From contig JANWHX010000328.1 in assembly GCA_025450235.1 (NCBI GenBank), positions 1-43,973 of the forward strand: a stretch of DNA of 43,973 nucleotides. Direction: 5' to 3'. The position numbers were made by a program, and so were the translations under genes. The notes under the pieces were generated by a model. That model had not been told where the DNA came from and did not search any database. It saw only the letters and a list, made by a program, of their open reading frames with translations. Origin of the DNA: Chitinophagaceae bacterium. Its GTDB lineage: Bacteria; Bacteroidota; Bacteroidia; Chitinophagales; Chitinophagaceae. This document shows positions 29,853 to 39,033 of this stretch, in pieces (the first letter of the stretch is position 1; each line of letters begins with the position of its first letter).

Positions 29853-31112
29853 ATGGACATCCAGGTAATAAAAAACCGATTTGGAATTATTGGGAACTCA
29901 CCTGCCCTTAATTACGCATTGCAGGTAGCAGTGCAGGTTGCCAGTACGGATCTAACAGTATTGATAATGGGTGAAAGTGGTGTGGGAAAGGAAGCATTCT
30001 CCGTCATCATTCATACATTATCTAACAGGAAACATAATCCCTTCATAGCTGTCAATTGCGGCGCAATACCTGAAGGAACAATTGATTCCGAATTATTCGG
30101 TCATGAAAAGGGTTCATTTACCGGAGCTGTTGAGTCAAGAAAAGGATATTTTGAAACGGTAAATGGGGGAACCATTTTCCTGGATGAGATCGGCGAGATG
30201 CCATTAGGCACGCAAGCCCGTCTGTTGCGAGTATTGGAAGCCGGCGAATATATTCGCGTCGGATCATCCAAAGTACAAAAGACAGATGTGAGGGTGATTG
30301 CCGCGACTAATAAGGATTTATTGCAATTAGTGCAAAGTGGAAGATTCCGCGAAGATCTTTACTATCGGTTAAGCACGGTACCTATCCGCGTACCCGCCCT
30401 GCATGAAAGGCAAGAAGATATTCATTTACTGTTCCGCAAATTTGCAGCAGATTTTGCCGACAAGTATAAAACAGCCCCGGTACAGCTGGATGATGAAGCA
30501 AAAAACCTGTTAATTAATTATCCCTGGCCCGGTAATGTGAGGGAATTAAAGAATATTGCAGAGCAGATCTCAGTTCTTTCTCAGGATAAAAATATAACCG
30601 CCAAAGATCTGACGAGGTTTTTGCGGCCTTATTCCAACAATCGTTTACCGGTACTGGTGCACTCAAATGGTAATGCCCAGGATTTTTCCAATGAAAGAGA
30701 AATTCTTTACAAACTCTTTTTCGATATGAAGAAAGATGTGACGGAGTTAAAGAGAATGTTTCTCGAGGTTTTGCAAAATCCAAATCTTGCAGCACAAAAT
30801 CCAGCATTCATCAATGAATTGAAAGAACCGGATGGATACCGGCTGAAAACGCAGGAAAGCCTGCAACCGGTATTGATGCAGCCTTCAGGTCAGCCGATGC
30901 AGTCAGCGCCAATGAATACGTATAGCATGAATAACGATATTCAGGAACATCTCGAAGTGGAAGAGAGCCTTAATATAATGGATAAGGAGAAAGAGCTGAT
31001 CATAAAAGCGTTGAAGAAACATAAAGGAAAGAGAAAGGACGCGGCACTTGATCTCGGGATCAGCGAAAGGACATTGTACAGAAAGTTGAAGGAGTATGAT
31101 ATTGAGGAATAG
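29853..31112 (+). CDS. Sigma-54-dependent Fis-type transcriptional regulator (no receiver domain)
   Basis: GESGVGKE Walker A, GSFTGA loop, FLDEIGEMP Walker B, C-terminal Fis HTH ALDLGISERTLYRKLKEY. Confidence 0.95.
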   Translation: MDIQVIKNRFGIIGNSPALNYALQVAVQVASTDLTVLIMGESGVGKEAFSVIIHTLSNRKHNPFIAVNCGAIPEGTIDSELFGHEKGSFTGAVESRKGYFETVNGGTIFLDEIGEMPLGTQARLLRVLEAGEYIRVGSSKVQKTDVRVIAATNKDLLQLVQSGRFREDLYYRLSTVPIRVPALHERQEDIHLLFRKFAADFADKYKTAPVQLDDEAKNLLINYPWPGNVRELKNIAEQISVLSQDKNITAKDLTRFLRPYSNNRLPVLVHSNGNAQDFSNEREILYKLFFDMKKDVTELKRMFLEVLQNPNLAAQNPAFINELKEPDGYRLKTQESLQPVLMQPSGQPMQSAPMNTYSMNNDIQEHLEVEESLNIMDKEKELIIKALKKHKGKRKDAALDLGISERTLYRKLKEYDIEE

Positions 31113-31139
31113 TGAATGGTGAATGGTGGATGGTGAGTG
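31112..31139. repeat. Heptad tandem repeat GTGAATG x4 (degenerate)
   Basis: GTGAATG GTGAATG GTGGATG GTGAGTG immediately after the sigma-54 regulator. Confidence 0.9.
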
Positions 31140-31221
31140 TGAGTAGGACCAGATTGCGGGTAGTCTCAGTCAGGCAAGGAATTCTGAATATAAAGCGCAA
31201 CGAATTACAACAGAGGCAAAA

Positions 31222-31737
31222 ATGCTGGCAACAAGAAAAATATCATTTATCATTTTATTGCTATTGCCCGCTTTCATAAATAATAGCTGCCATGTTCGCT
31301 ATGGCTTCAGGGATGTTTCGATTCCGCCTGAGATCACTACAGTAAAAGTTAATTTAATTGAAAACCGTGCGGGCTATGTCAACGTGCAATTGAGCCCCCA
31401 GCTCACCGACAAACTTCGTCAGAAGATCGTAAGCCAGACAAGACTTAAACAAACCAATGGCGATGATGCAGATTGGGACATCACAGGAACCATCACAGAA
31501 TACTCATTTAGCACGGCAGGGATATCGAACCAACAAACAACGACAAACAGGATAAACGTTTCTGTGCGAATTGTCCGCAATGATCAAAAACAGGGAAAAA
31601 CAAAGGAATATATCGTGTCCCGGAACTTTGATTTTCCATCATCACAAACTTTGCAACAGGCAGAAACATCGCTACTTAGTGATATGATACGTGGCCTCGC
31701 CGACGATATCTTCAACCAATTATTTTCTGATTGGTGA
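31222..31737 (+). CDS. lptE: LptE-family LPS-assembly lipoprotein
   Basis: Signal/lipobox-like N-terminus (LLLLPAFINNSCHVRYGF), 171 aa, DITGTITEYSFSTAGI; genomic context with secG. Confidence 0.75.
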   Translation: MLATRKISFIILLLLPAFINNSCHVRYGFRDVSIPPEITTVKVNLIENRAGYVNVQLSPQLTDKLRQKIVSQTRLKQTNGDDADWDITGTITEYSFSTAGISNQQTTTNRINVSVRIVRNDQKQGKTKEYIVSRNFDFPSSQTLQQAETSLLSDMIRGLADDIFNQLFSDW

Positions 31738-31804
31738 TTCATAACCATAATCAAAAAATCAGGCTGCTCCTTTTTTTCTCCAATATTCGTTTTAAATTGT
31801 AGCC

Positions 31805-32764
31805 ATGAAGTCCGATATCGATGAATTAGCCAGGGCCGTTTTGAAAAAACCGTTACAGGAATGTACCGTTGACGAATTACAGCAGGCAGCCGAACAATAT
31901 CCCTACTTCGGTCCCCTCCAACTATTGTTGGCAAAAAAAATCTCTGAATCATCTCCTTACGCTGACGATAATTCCGCTCAATACGAAGAGCAGGTTCAGA
32001 AGGCTTCGTTGTATTTTCAGAACCGTGTTTGGTTACATCACTTGTTGAACAACGACCATAACGATGCTGCGTCCGGTGTTCATTTAGCAGTTCCAGAAGC
32101 GGAAACCCCGCCACAAAATGAAGAAGTAGCCAAACCAGTTGATTTTGACTACCTCCAAAAAACAGAAGGTGGAACAATTAATGAACCGCCTAAAGAGAAA
32201 TTATTTGAACCGGAGCCAACGACTGTTGGCATAGTTTCCGTGGATACAGAATCTAATGAACAAGCGCTGGTAAATAATAAAAGAGAAGAACAAGAAGATC
32301 CTGTATCTGACGAGCCAAACAAAACACATCAGACCAATTCTCCCTCAGAAATGATATCAGTAATTCATGAACCCACAGCGGGTAATATACCGATGGTATT
32401 TGAACCCTATCACACCGTGGATTATTTTGCCTCACAGGGGATCAGATTTAAAGAAGAGGAAAAACCAAAGGATCGCCTTGGGATGCAACTCAAAAGTTTT
32501 ACCGAATGGCTCAAGACATTAAAACAGGTGAGCGTCGCTGAACTTGTAAGTAGTATTGATAGCACGGCAGAGAAGAAAGTGGAACAAATGGCAGAGTTTT
32601 CAGTAGCTGAGAGACACGTAATAACAGAGGCCATGGCTGAGGTATGGAAAAAGCAGGGAAACAGGGCCAAAGCCGAAGAAATCTATCGCAAATTAAGTTT
32701 GCTCGATCCCCCTAAAAGCTCTTATTTTGCAGCGAAAATTGAAGAGTTAAAGAAAATAAATTGA
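31805..32764 (+). CDS. Hypothetical protein with TPR-like C-terminus
   Basis: 319 aa; acidic low-complexity middle; C-terminal AEVWKKQGNRAKAEEIYRKLSLLDPPKSSYFAAKIEELK. Confidence 0.75.
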   Translation: MKSDIDELARAVLKKPLQECTVDELQQAAEQYPYFGPLQLLLAKKISESSPYADDNSAQYEEQVQKASLYFQNRVWLHHLLNNDHNDAASGVHLAVPEAETPPQNEEVAKPVDFDYLQKTEGGTINEPPKEKLFEPEPTTVGIVSVDTESNEQALVNNKREEQEDPVSDEPNKTHQTNSPSEMISVIHEPTAGNIPMVFEPYHTVDYFASQGIRFKEEEKPKDRLGMQLKSFTEWLKTLKQVSVAELVSSIDSTAEKKVEQMAEFSVAERHVITEAMAEVWKKQGNRAKAEEIYRKLSLLDPPKSSYFAAKIEELKKIN

Positions 32765-32765
32765 T

Positions 32766-33101
32766 ATGACTATTATATTCCTCATACTTATCCTGTTAGC
32801 GTCTGTGATATTAGGTTTTATCGTGCTGGTACAAAACCCTAAAGGTGGTGGCCTGGCCGGAAGTTTTGCGGGCCTGAGCAATCAGTTTATGGGCGTTAAG
32901 CAAACAACGGATGTACTGGAAAAAGGGACCTGGATATTTGCCGCTGTTATCGGCGTGTTGTGCCTGGCTTCGACGTTTTTTATTTCAGGAGGCACCACAT
33001 CTGCAAGAGTGCCTGAAACGTCAGCTCCGACACAGCAACAACAATCTTTGCCGCCGAATACAAATACTCCGGTACAAACGACACCTGCCCCAAACAACTA
33101 G
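32766..33101 (+). CDS. secG: Preprotein translocase subunit SecG
   Basis: VILGFIVLVQNPKGGGLAGSFAG...QTTDVLEKGTWIFAAVIGVLCLAS. Confidence 0.93.
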   Translation: MTIIFLILILLASVILGFIVLVQNPKGGGLAGSFAGLSNQFMGVKQTTDVLEKGTWIFAAVIGVLCLASTFFISGGTTSARVPETSAPTQQQQSLPPNTNTPVQTTPAPNN

Positions 33102-33129
33102 TAATTAACCTTAGTATAAATTTTTGATT

Positions 33130-33156
33130 CCCTGTCTGGAACGACAGGGTTTTTTT
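33130..33156 (+). terminator. Intrinsic terminator after secG
   Basis: CCCTGTC-TGGAAC-GACAGGG followed by TTTTTTT. Confidence 0.85.
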
Positions 33157-33178
33157 GTTTATTTTGTTATCCATATCT

Positions 33179-34189
33179 ATGAAAAAAAAGATCATTTTCG
33201 GTATCCTGGCCATTCTTATTCTGATTGCGGGTTTCTTTGCCTGGAAGTTTTTCGGCTCCACGTTGGCTGCTGAGGAAGGGAAGTACCTGTACATTAAGAC
33301 CGGTTCTTCCATGAACGACGTGCAAAATGAACTCAGGAAAAGCAAATTCATTCATGGCACCGTTTGGTTCAGGATGGTTTCAAAGATGGTAGGTTATAAG
33401 AATGTGAGACCGGGCCGTTACAAGATCACCAGGGGCATGAGCCTGGCAAAGCTGGTCCGTATGCTGAAAAATGGTCAGCAAACTCCTGTAAGTTTTGTCA
33501 TAACTAAAATAAGAACGAAAGAAGGTCTGGCCCAAAAAATTGGGAATTCATTTGAGTGCGATTCTGAAAAAGTGATAAAGTACTTAAATAATTCCGACAC
33601 ATTAAAGCCATATGGGCTGGACACAAATACAGTCATGGCTGCCGCACTCCCATTGACGTATGAAATAAGATGGAACACTACACCAGGGAAAATCTTCGAT
33701 CAATTTATGACGGCGTATAACAATTTCTGGAAGGATGCCCGCAAGGAAAAGGCGGCGAGCCTGGGTCTTACTCCATTGGAAGTTTCTACGCTGGCATCTA
33801 TAATAGATGAGGAAACCAACTCAGCCAAAGACAGACCCGATATCGCCAGTGTCTATCTCAACCGCATTGCCAGGGGAATTCCATTGCAAGCTGATCCAAC
33901 TGTAAAATTTGCATTAAAGAATTTTGAATTGCGGAGGGTACTTGAAGGACATCTGAAGGTAGAATCGCCCTATAACACTTATCAAAATAAAGGATTACCC
34001 CCGGGGCCTATTTGTACACCCTCCCTGGAAACAATTGATGCAGTATTGAATGCTCCGAAGACGGATTATCTGTATTTTGTAGCCAATAGCGATTTTAGCG
34101 GCACGCATATATTTACGGCGAAATATGAGGATCATCTGAAATATGCACGGCTTTATCAGCAGGAACTGAATAAACGCAATGTGAAATAA
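33179..34189 (+). CDS. mltG: Endolytic transglycosylase MltG
   Basis: YceG-like: LASIIDEETNSAKDRPDIASVYLNRIARGIPLQADPTVKFAL...SPYNTYQNKGLPPGPICTPSLETIDAVLNAP. Confidence 0.95.
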   Translation: MKKKIIFGILAILILIAGFFAWKFFGSTLAAEEGKYLYIKTGSSMNDVQNELRKSKFIHGTVWFRMVSKMVGYKNVRPGRYKITRGMSLAKLVRMLKNGQQTPVSFVITKIRTKEGLAQKIGNSFECDSEKVIKYLNNSDTLKPYGLDTNTVMAAALPLTYEIRWNTTPGKIFDQFMTAYNNFWKDARKEKAASLGLTPLEVSTLASIIDEETNSAKDRPDIASVYLNRIARGIPLQADPTVKFALKNFELRRVLEGHLKVESPYNTYQNKGLPPGPICTPSLETIDAVLNAPKTDYLYFVANSDFSGTHIFTAKYEDHLKYARLYQQELNKRNVK

Positions 34190-34194
34190 ATTTC

Positions 34195-35160
34195 ATGCAT
34201 TGGCTCACCCGAATAAGACGAAGAATACTTGTTTCGCCCCCGGTCAGTTTCCTGATACGGAAAAGCAAAAAGATATTTCTGCCGGGGTTCCAGGGCATTC
34301 CACTCTTTGACGTGATTCGTTTTTTCTTTTTACAGGCAAAAAAAACCGGCTTTACTGAAAGGGCCTCGGCAATCGCTTTTAATTTTACGATGACGATTCC
34401 GCCGGTCGTTATTTTTCTTTTTACGTTGTTGCCCTACCTGCCCATTTCAAAAGATTTCACTGACCAGATGTTCCTGTTGATAAGAGATATCGTGCCCGGT
34501 GAAAAAGATAATAAAGGTTTGATTACCTTTTTAGAAGATATTCTGAATAATGAGCGTTCCGGGCTTTTGTCCACCGGTTTTGTATTGGCTATGTACTTTT
34601 CATCTAATGCTGTGCTTGGTATCATGAGGTCGTTTGATAAACAATATATTGGCTTTACTAAAAGAGGAAGCTATCACCAGCGATGGGTAGCGCTGCGCCT
34701 TACATTTTTCCTCTTCATTCTTTTCTTCCTCTGCATGTTACTCCTCGTGATGCAGGGCACTGTATTAAAACGGATTGGGCTGGAGAAGACCTTTCTCGTG
34801 ATACTCATCAATGATTTCCGCTGGCTACTGATCATCCTGCTGTTCTTCTTCTCGGTCTCATTTATTTACAAATTCGCACCCGCTGTTCACAAAAAATGGA
34901 AAATCATCAGTCCAGGTTCCATATTAGCTACCTTCCTGATGATGGTTTTTACGGCCGGTTTTTCATATTATATCAGCAATTTTTCAAATTATAATGAATT
35001 ATACGGGTCCATCAGCACGGTTTTGATACTCATGCTGTTGATTTATTTTAATTCCCTGGTATTATTGATCGGTTTTGAGCTGAATGTCAGCATCAACTCA
35101 TTAAAACACCAGGTGGATGAAAGGAAAAAAAATCTGGCGGGCGGGCAACATCCAGTATAA
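34195..35160 (+). CDS. YihY/virulence factor BrkB-family inner membrane protein
   Basis: TERASAIAFNFTMTIPPVVIFLFTLLPYLP... and YGSISTVLILMLLIYFNSLVLLIGFELN. Confidence 0.9.
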   Translation: MHWLTRIRRRILVSPPVSFLIRKSKKIFLPGFQGIPLFDVIRFFFLQAKKTGFTERASAIAFNFTMTIPPVVIFLFTLLPYLPISKDFTDQMFLLIRDIVPGEKDNKGLITFLEDILNNERSGLLSTGFVLAMYFSSNAVLGIMRSFDKQYIGFTKRGSYHQRWVALRLTFFLFILFFLCMLLLVMQGTVLKRIGLEKTFLVILINDFRWLLIILLFFFSVSFIYKFAPAVHKKWKIISPGSILATFLMMVFTAGFSYYISNFSNYNELYGSISTVLILMLLIYFNSLVLLIGFELNVSINSLKHQVDERKKNLAGGQHPV

Positions 35161-35199
35161 TTTTTGCTGAACTTTGATAATAACTCAAAAACTTCATAT

Positions 35200-35805
35200 A
35201 TGAAAAGGTTACTTCTGTTTGCGCTGCCTCTAGCAGCCTTTACAATAATGGCATTAAGACCGGTTGAAGATGCTTTGCCAATCGGATCAGCTCTTCCCAA
35301 ACCCGAAGTGAAGATGAAAGATATCACTGGTAAAGAAGTCTCGCTCCAGGATGCGACAAAAAAGAACGGCATATTAGTCATGTTTAGCTGTAATACCTGC
35401 CCTGTGGTAAGAAAATACCAGCCAAGAACCAATGAAGTTTGCAAATATGCAATGAGCAAGGAGATCGGCGTTGTGCTTCTTAATCCAAATGAAGCTTACA
35501 GGGATAACGGTGATTCATATGGCGACATGCAGAATTATGGAAAAGCCAACAACTATTCCTGGTACTATGTCGTGGATAAGAATTCAGCGATGGCCGATGC
35601 TTTTGGAGCCACCCGGACTCCCGAAGTATTCTTGTTCAATAAAGATGGAAAACTGGTTTATCACGGTGCCATAGATGACAATGCAAATGGCGAAGGTGAT
35701 GTCACCCGGAAGCATTTGTCGATCGCAATTGATGAAATGACCGGCGGAAAAGATGTGTCCACCAAGAATACCAAATCAGTCGGCTGCGGCATCAAGAGAC
35801 TTTAA
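35200..35805 (+). CDS. Thioredoxin/peroxiredoxin-fold protein
   Basis: Signal peptide at internal Met; NGILVMFSCNTCPVVRKYQP, FGATRTPEVFLFNKDGKLVYHGAIDDN. Confidence 0.9.
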   Translation: MKRLLLFALPLAAFTIMALRPVEDALPIGSALPKPEVKMKDITGKEVSLQDATKKNGILVMFSCNTCPVVRKYQPRTNEVCKYAMSKEIGVVLLNPNEAYRDNGDSYGDMQNYGKANNYSWYYVVDKNSAMADAFGATRTPEVFLFNKDGKLVYHGAIDDNANGEGDVTRKHLSIAIDEMTGGKDVSTKNTKSVGCGIKRL

Positions 35806-35827
35806 TAACCCCGGCAATATTTCTTTA

Positions 35828-35854
35828 AACTGTCCCCCGCGGGACAGTTTTTTT
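35828..35854 (+). terminator. Intrinsic terminator
   Basis: AACTGTCCC-CCGC-GGGACAGTT followed by TTTTT. Confidence 0.88.
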
Positions 35855-35884
35855 ATTTAAAATTTATGGAAATAAAAAACTACT

Positions 35885-35948
35885 GCATCCAAAAGATGCC
35901 GACACTCCATTTCTTAACCGGTCCTGCCCCGAAAGCTATAGGGAGGAC
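35885..35948. repeat. Two adjacent hairpins (GCATCCAAAAGATGC and GTCCTGCCCCGAAAGCTATAGGGAGGAC)
   Basis: Stems at 35885-35899 and 35921-35948 read directly. Confidence 0.65.
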
Positions 35949-35962
35949 ATAAAAACCAGCTT

Positions 35963-36166
35963 ATGATCTCACGCCTGAATATCAACCGTCTAATCATTTT
36001 TGCATTCATGATGCTCGTAGTAATGGCACTGGTCTATGGAATCAAGACACGCAGCGTGACCGGCATCGTCCTTTCATTGACGAGTCTTGGCGCCGGTATT
36101 CATTTTTTGACGTTGCTGGCCAAAGCCAGGCGGGAGTTGGAACAGGACCAGGAAGAAACAGCCTAA
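35963..36166 (+). CDS. Small hypothetical membrane protein
   Basis: 67-aa ORF, two hydrophobic segments; overlaps 3' end of convergent gene by 4 bp. Confidence 0.5.
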   Translation: MISRLNINRLIIFAFMMLVVMALVYGIKTRSVTGIVLSLTSLGAGIHFLTLLAKARRELEQDQEETA

Positions 36167-36648
36167 TCTTTTTTTCCAAGTATAGCCGTGATCTCTTTTT
36201 CAAACTTGTCTTCCTGTATCTTCTCCTCGTAAAATTTTCTGTACCCAGTCTTATTGTTGACGAAAAGTGTGGCGGGCAAAGCGCCCGACCAGGCGCTATC
36301 AATTTTTGGGCAAAAGTAATCTGCATTTGTTTCGCTGAGCCAAACTATTTTGGAAGTAAACTTTCTTTTGGCTGCAAAAGGCCGGATCTTGTTATAATCG
36401 TCTTTCAAATCGAGACTCACCAGCAATAGTTTTAGACTGTCTTTTCTGTGTCGTTTTACTGACTCCTCGAAATAAGGTATTTCTTCGAGGCAGGGAATGC
36501 AGAATGTGGCCCAGAAATTAACGATCAACGGTGTTTTGCTCTCGCTGATTGTTTTTTCAAGGTCCGTGATCTTAATTTTTTGTACCTCCTGGGTACTAGA
36601 AGCAATACCGGATAATAAAATAAAAATAACCGGAACAATTTTTTTCAT
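36163..36648 (-). CDS. TlpA-like thioredoxin-fold protein
   Basis: TPLIVNFWATFCIPCLEEIPYFEE (CxxC) with signal-like N-terminus. Confidence 0.88.
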   Translation of the reverse strand: MKKIVPVIFILLSGIASSTQEVQKIKITDLEKTISESKTPLIVNFWATFCIPCLEEIPYFEESVKRHRKDSLKLLLVSLDLKDDYNKIRPFAAKRKFTSKIVWLSETNADYFCPKIDSAWSGALPATLFVNNKTGYRKFYEEKIQEDKFEKEITAILGKKD

Positions 36649-36661
36649 CTGTAAATGATTG

Positions 36662-37258
36662 TTATTCTATTTCACGGGATGGTGAGGCCCATTCATCAAA
36701 TAGTTCTTTATACCTGACGTCTGTCAATTTCTTTTGGTTGTAATGCCCCGCCATGGTTTTTTGGCGGAATGCTTCATATAACGTGACGGCGCAGGCCACG
36801 CTGATATTAAGTGAACGAATGATGCCCATTTGGGGTATCACAAAATTTCCGTCTGCCAGGGCTCTTATCTCGTCACTGACACCTGAATGTTCATTCCCAA
36901 AAATCAAGGCGATGCTCTTGCTGAAATCAACCGAATATAAATCTACGGCATCGCTGCTCAAATGAGTCGTTAGAATTGTCGAATAACTTTTTCGCAGAGC
37001 AGAAAAACATTCTACCGCGTTTTCATACTGATGAACAGTCAGCCATTTGGCTGCACTCGAAGAACTCCTGGCGCCCCATTTCTTGTGCCTGGGGATCTTT
37101 GTATTCAGAATATGAATATCCTGCATACCGATAGCATCACAGCTCCGCATCACGGCTGAAATATTATGAGGGTCAAAAACATTTTCTAATACCACCGTGA
37201 TGTCATTCTGCCTTTTGTTGAGTACAGAAGTAAGTTTATCTTTTCGTTCCGGTGTCAT
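36662..37258 (-). CDS. TrmH/SpoU-family RNA methyltransferase
   Basis: VLENVFDPHNISAVMRSCDAIG, ALIFGNEHSGVSDE, IPQMGIIRSLNISVACAVTLYEAFRQ; internal Met MTPERKD preferred over 37399. Confidence 0.9.
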   Translation of the reverse strand: MTPERKDKLTSVLNKRQNDITVVLENVFDPHNISAVMRSCDAIGMQDIHILNTKIPRHKKWGARSSSSAAKWLTVHQYENAVECFSALRKSYSTILTTHLSSDAVDLYSVDFSKSIALIFGNEHSGVSDEIRALADGNFVIPQMGIIRSLNISVACAVTLYEAFRQKTMAGHYNQKKLTDVRYKELFDEWASPSREIE

Positions 37259-37330
37259 TGAGTTAGAAGTCTTTACCTTGCAAACTTCGTCAAATTCGGT
37301 ATATTTATAGCTGACGATTAATGAATTGTT

Positions 37331-37391
37331 TTGGACTAAAATCCAATTAATAACGAATTCATTAACAAAATGTACAATGGGCTTTAGCCCA
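37331..37391. repeat. Pair of small palindromes TTGGACTAAAATCCAA and TGGGCTTTAGCCCA
   Basis: Stems TTGGA/TCCAA at 37331-37346 and TGGGC/GCCCA at 37378-37391. Confidence 0.8.
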
Positions 37392-37404
37392 ACAAACAAA
37401 AGTT

Positions 37405-38862
37405 ATGAAATACTCTCCCCTTCAGAACTATATCAACGGTCAATTCGTTGATTCATCTTCTGCCCGTAAATTAGCTGTTATCTCTCCCATCGATGGGAAT
37501 CATTTATCCGATGTGCCGATGTCTACAGCAAAAGATCTGGATGCAGGAGTAAAAGCAGCTAAAGCGGCCTTCCCTGGTTGGAGTAAAACACCCATAAAAG
37601 AAAGAGTACAGGTCTTCTTCCGGTATAAATATTTACTCGAAAAACATATGAAGGAATTGGCCGAACTGGTACAGGAGGAAAACGGCAAGACTTACGGGGA
37701 GGCTGTAGCTGAAATTGAAAAGAGTATTGAACTAACAGAGTTTGCTACTTCACTACCTCAGCTGGTAACCGGTGAAGTATTGGAAGTAAGCAGAGGGGTT
37801 GAATGCAGAACCGAGCATGTACCGCTGGGGGTTGTCGCATCAATTGTGCCGTTTAATTTTCCCAGCATGGTTCCTAATTGGACGTTACCAAACGCCATTG
37901 CGTTGGGAAACTGTATGATCTTAAAACCTTCGGAGAAAGTTCCGTTAAGTTCCTGTAGGTTGGCTCAATTGTTAAAAGAAGCTGGTTTACCGGATGGCGT
38001 ATTTAATATTGTTCATGGCGACAGTGAAATTGTAACCGCCATCTGTGATCATCCGGGTATCGAAGCCGTGTCATTTGTTGGCTCAACCAAAGTTGCAAAA
38101 ATCGTTTATCAACGATCCACTTCTACTTATAAAAGATGTTTGGCATTGGGTGGAGCAAAAAATCATTTGATGGTATTGCCGGATGCAATCCCGGGAATGA
38201 CAGCGCAAAATGTAGCAGCATCAATGAGCGGTTGCGCGGGACAAAGATGTATGGCTGCCAGTGCCATGATCGGAGTGGGTAATGTGGATAGCATTATTGA
38301 TAAAATATGCGAAGAGGCAAGGAAGATCATTCCGGGAGAGAATCTTGGAGCAGTTATCAGCAAGGAATCACAACAAAGAATTGAAAAATATATTACGGAA
38401 GCAGAAACACAGGGAGCTAAAATACTGGTGGACGGCAGAAACGCAAAAGTGAAGGGAAAGGAAAACGGTACCTATGTTGGGCCGACGGTAATAGATTATG
38501 TTAAACCGGGTATGTCAGTAGCAACGGAAGAAATTTTTGGGCCAGTCATATCCATTATGCGGACAAACACTGTTGATGAAGCATTGGCAATTGAAAATGC
38601 AAATCCATATGGCAACGCCGCATCTGTATTTACGCAGAATGGAGGCATGGCTCGTTACATTATTGATCGGGCGAGTGCAGGCATGATCGGTGTGAATGTA
38701 GGTGTGCCCGTACCAAGAGAGCCATTTTCTTTTGGTGGATGGAATGAAAGTAAGTTTGGAGTAGGAGATATAACTGGAAAGAGCTCGATTGAATTCTGGA
38801 CGAAGTTGAAGAAGAGTACGACGAAATGGAATGCGGAGGCGGGGGTGAATTGGATGAGTTAG
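37405..38862 (+). CDS. mmsA: CoA-acylating (methyl)malonate-semialdehyde dehydrogenase
   Basis: YINGQFVDSS, GVVASIVPFNFPSMVPNW, SFVGSTKVAK, GCAGQRCMAASA characteristic of MmsA. Confidence 0.92.
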   Translation: MKYSPLQNYINGQFVDSSSARKLAVISPIDGNHLSDVPMSTAKDLDAGVKAAKAAFPGWSKTPIKERVQVFFRYKYLLEKHMKELAELVQEENGKTYGEAVAEIEKSIELTEFATSLPQLVTGEVLEVSRGVECRTEHVPLGVVASIVPFNFPSMVPNWTLPNAIALGNCMILKPSEKVPLSSCRLAQLLKEAGLPDGVFNIVHGDSEIVTAICDHPGIEAVSFVGSTKVAKIVYQRSTSTYKRCLALGGAKNHLMVLPDAIPGMTAQNVAASMSGCAGQRCMAASAMIGVGNVDSIIDKICEEARKIIPGENLGAVISKESQQRIEKYITEAETQGAKILVDGRNAKVKGKENGTYVGPTVIDYVKPGMSVATEEIFGPVISIMRTNTVDEALAIENANPYGNAASVFTQNGGMARYIIDRASAGMIGVNVGVPVPREPFSFGGWNESKFGVGDITGKSSIEFWTKLKKSTTKWNAEAGVNWMS

Positions 38863-38865
38863 AGA

Positions 38866-38930
38866 GCCTGGCCTCCCCAACCCCTCCAAAGGAGAAGCCC
38901 CCTAAATCCCCCAAGGGGGACTTTAGAACC
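38866..38930. repeat. G/C-run dispersed repeat (GGCCTCCCCAACCCCTCC...CCCCCTAAATCCCCCAAGGGGGACTTTAG)
   Basis: Direct reading; internal palindrome CCCCCAAGGGGG. Confidence 0.75.
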
Positions 38931-38975
38931 CGATGATTTATATTTTCTGGATGAATAAGAGAAACTCAAATATTT

Positions 38976-39013
38976 CAGACCCTAAGAACCCTCCCTTGGA
39001 GGGCAGGGAGGCC
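38976..39013. repeat. 38-bp repeat copy B (related to 39062..39099)
   Basis: CAGACCCTAAGAACCCTCCCTTGGAGGGCAGGGAGGCC aligns ungapped to copy C (about 28/38 identical by eye). Confidence 0.8.
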
Positions 39014-39033
39014 CGCAACATAAAAAAACAACT

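Noticed and set aside
31584-32177. 197-aa minus-strand ORF
   Set aside because: Antisense to lptE-like and the TPR-like gene, which have better frame evidence and context.
37259-37399. N-terminal extension of the TrmH-like ORF to 37399
   Set aside because: The extension is translated from the hairpin repeats and nearly overlaps the divergent mmsA start; MTPERKD at 37258 is a better start.
38515-38914. Antisense ORFs of 124 and 84 aa opposite mmsA 3' end
   Set aside because: Shadow ORFs of a strong CDS and a G/C-run repeat; low-complexity proteins with no family features.
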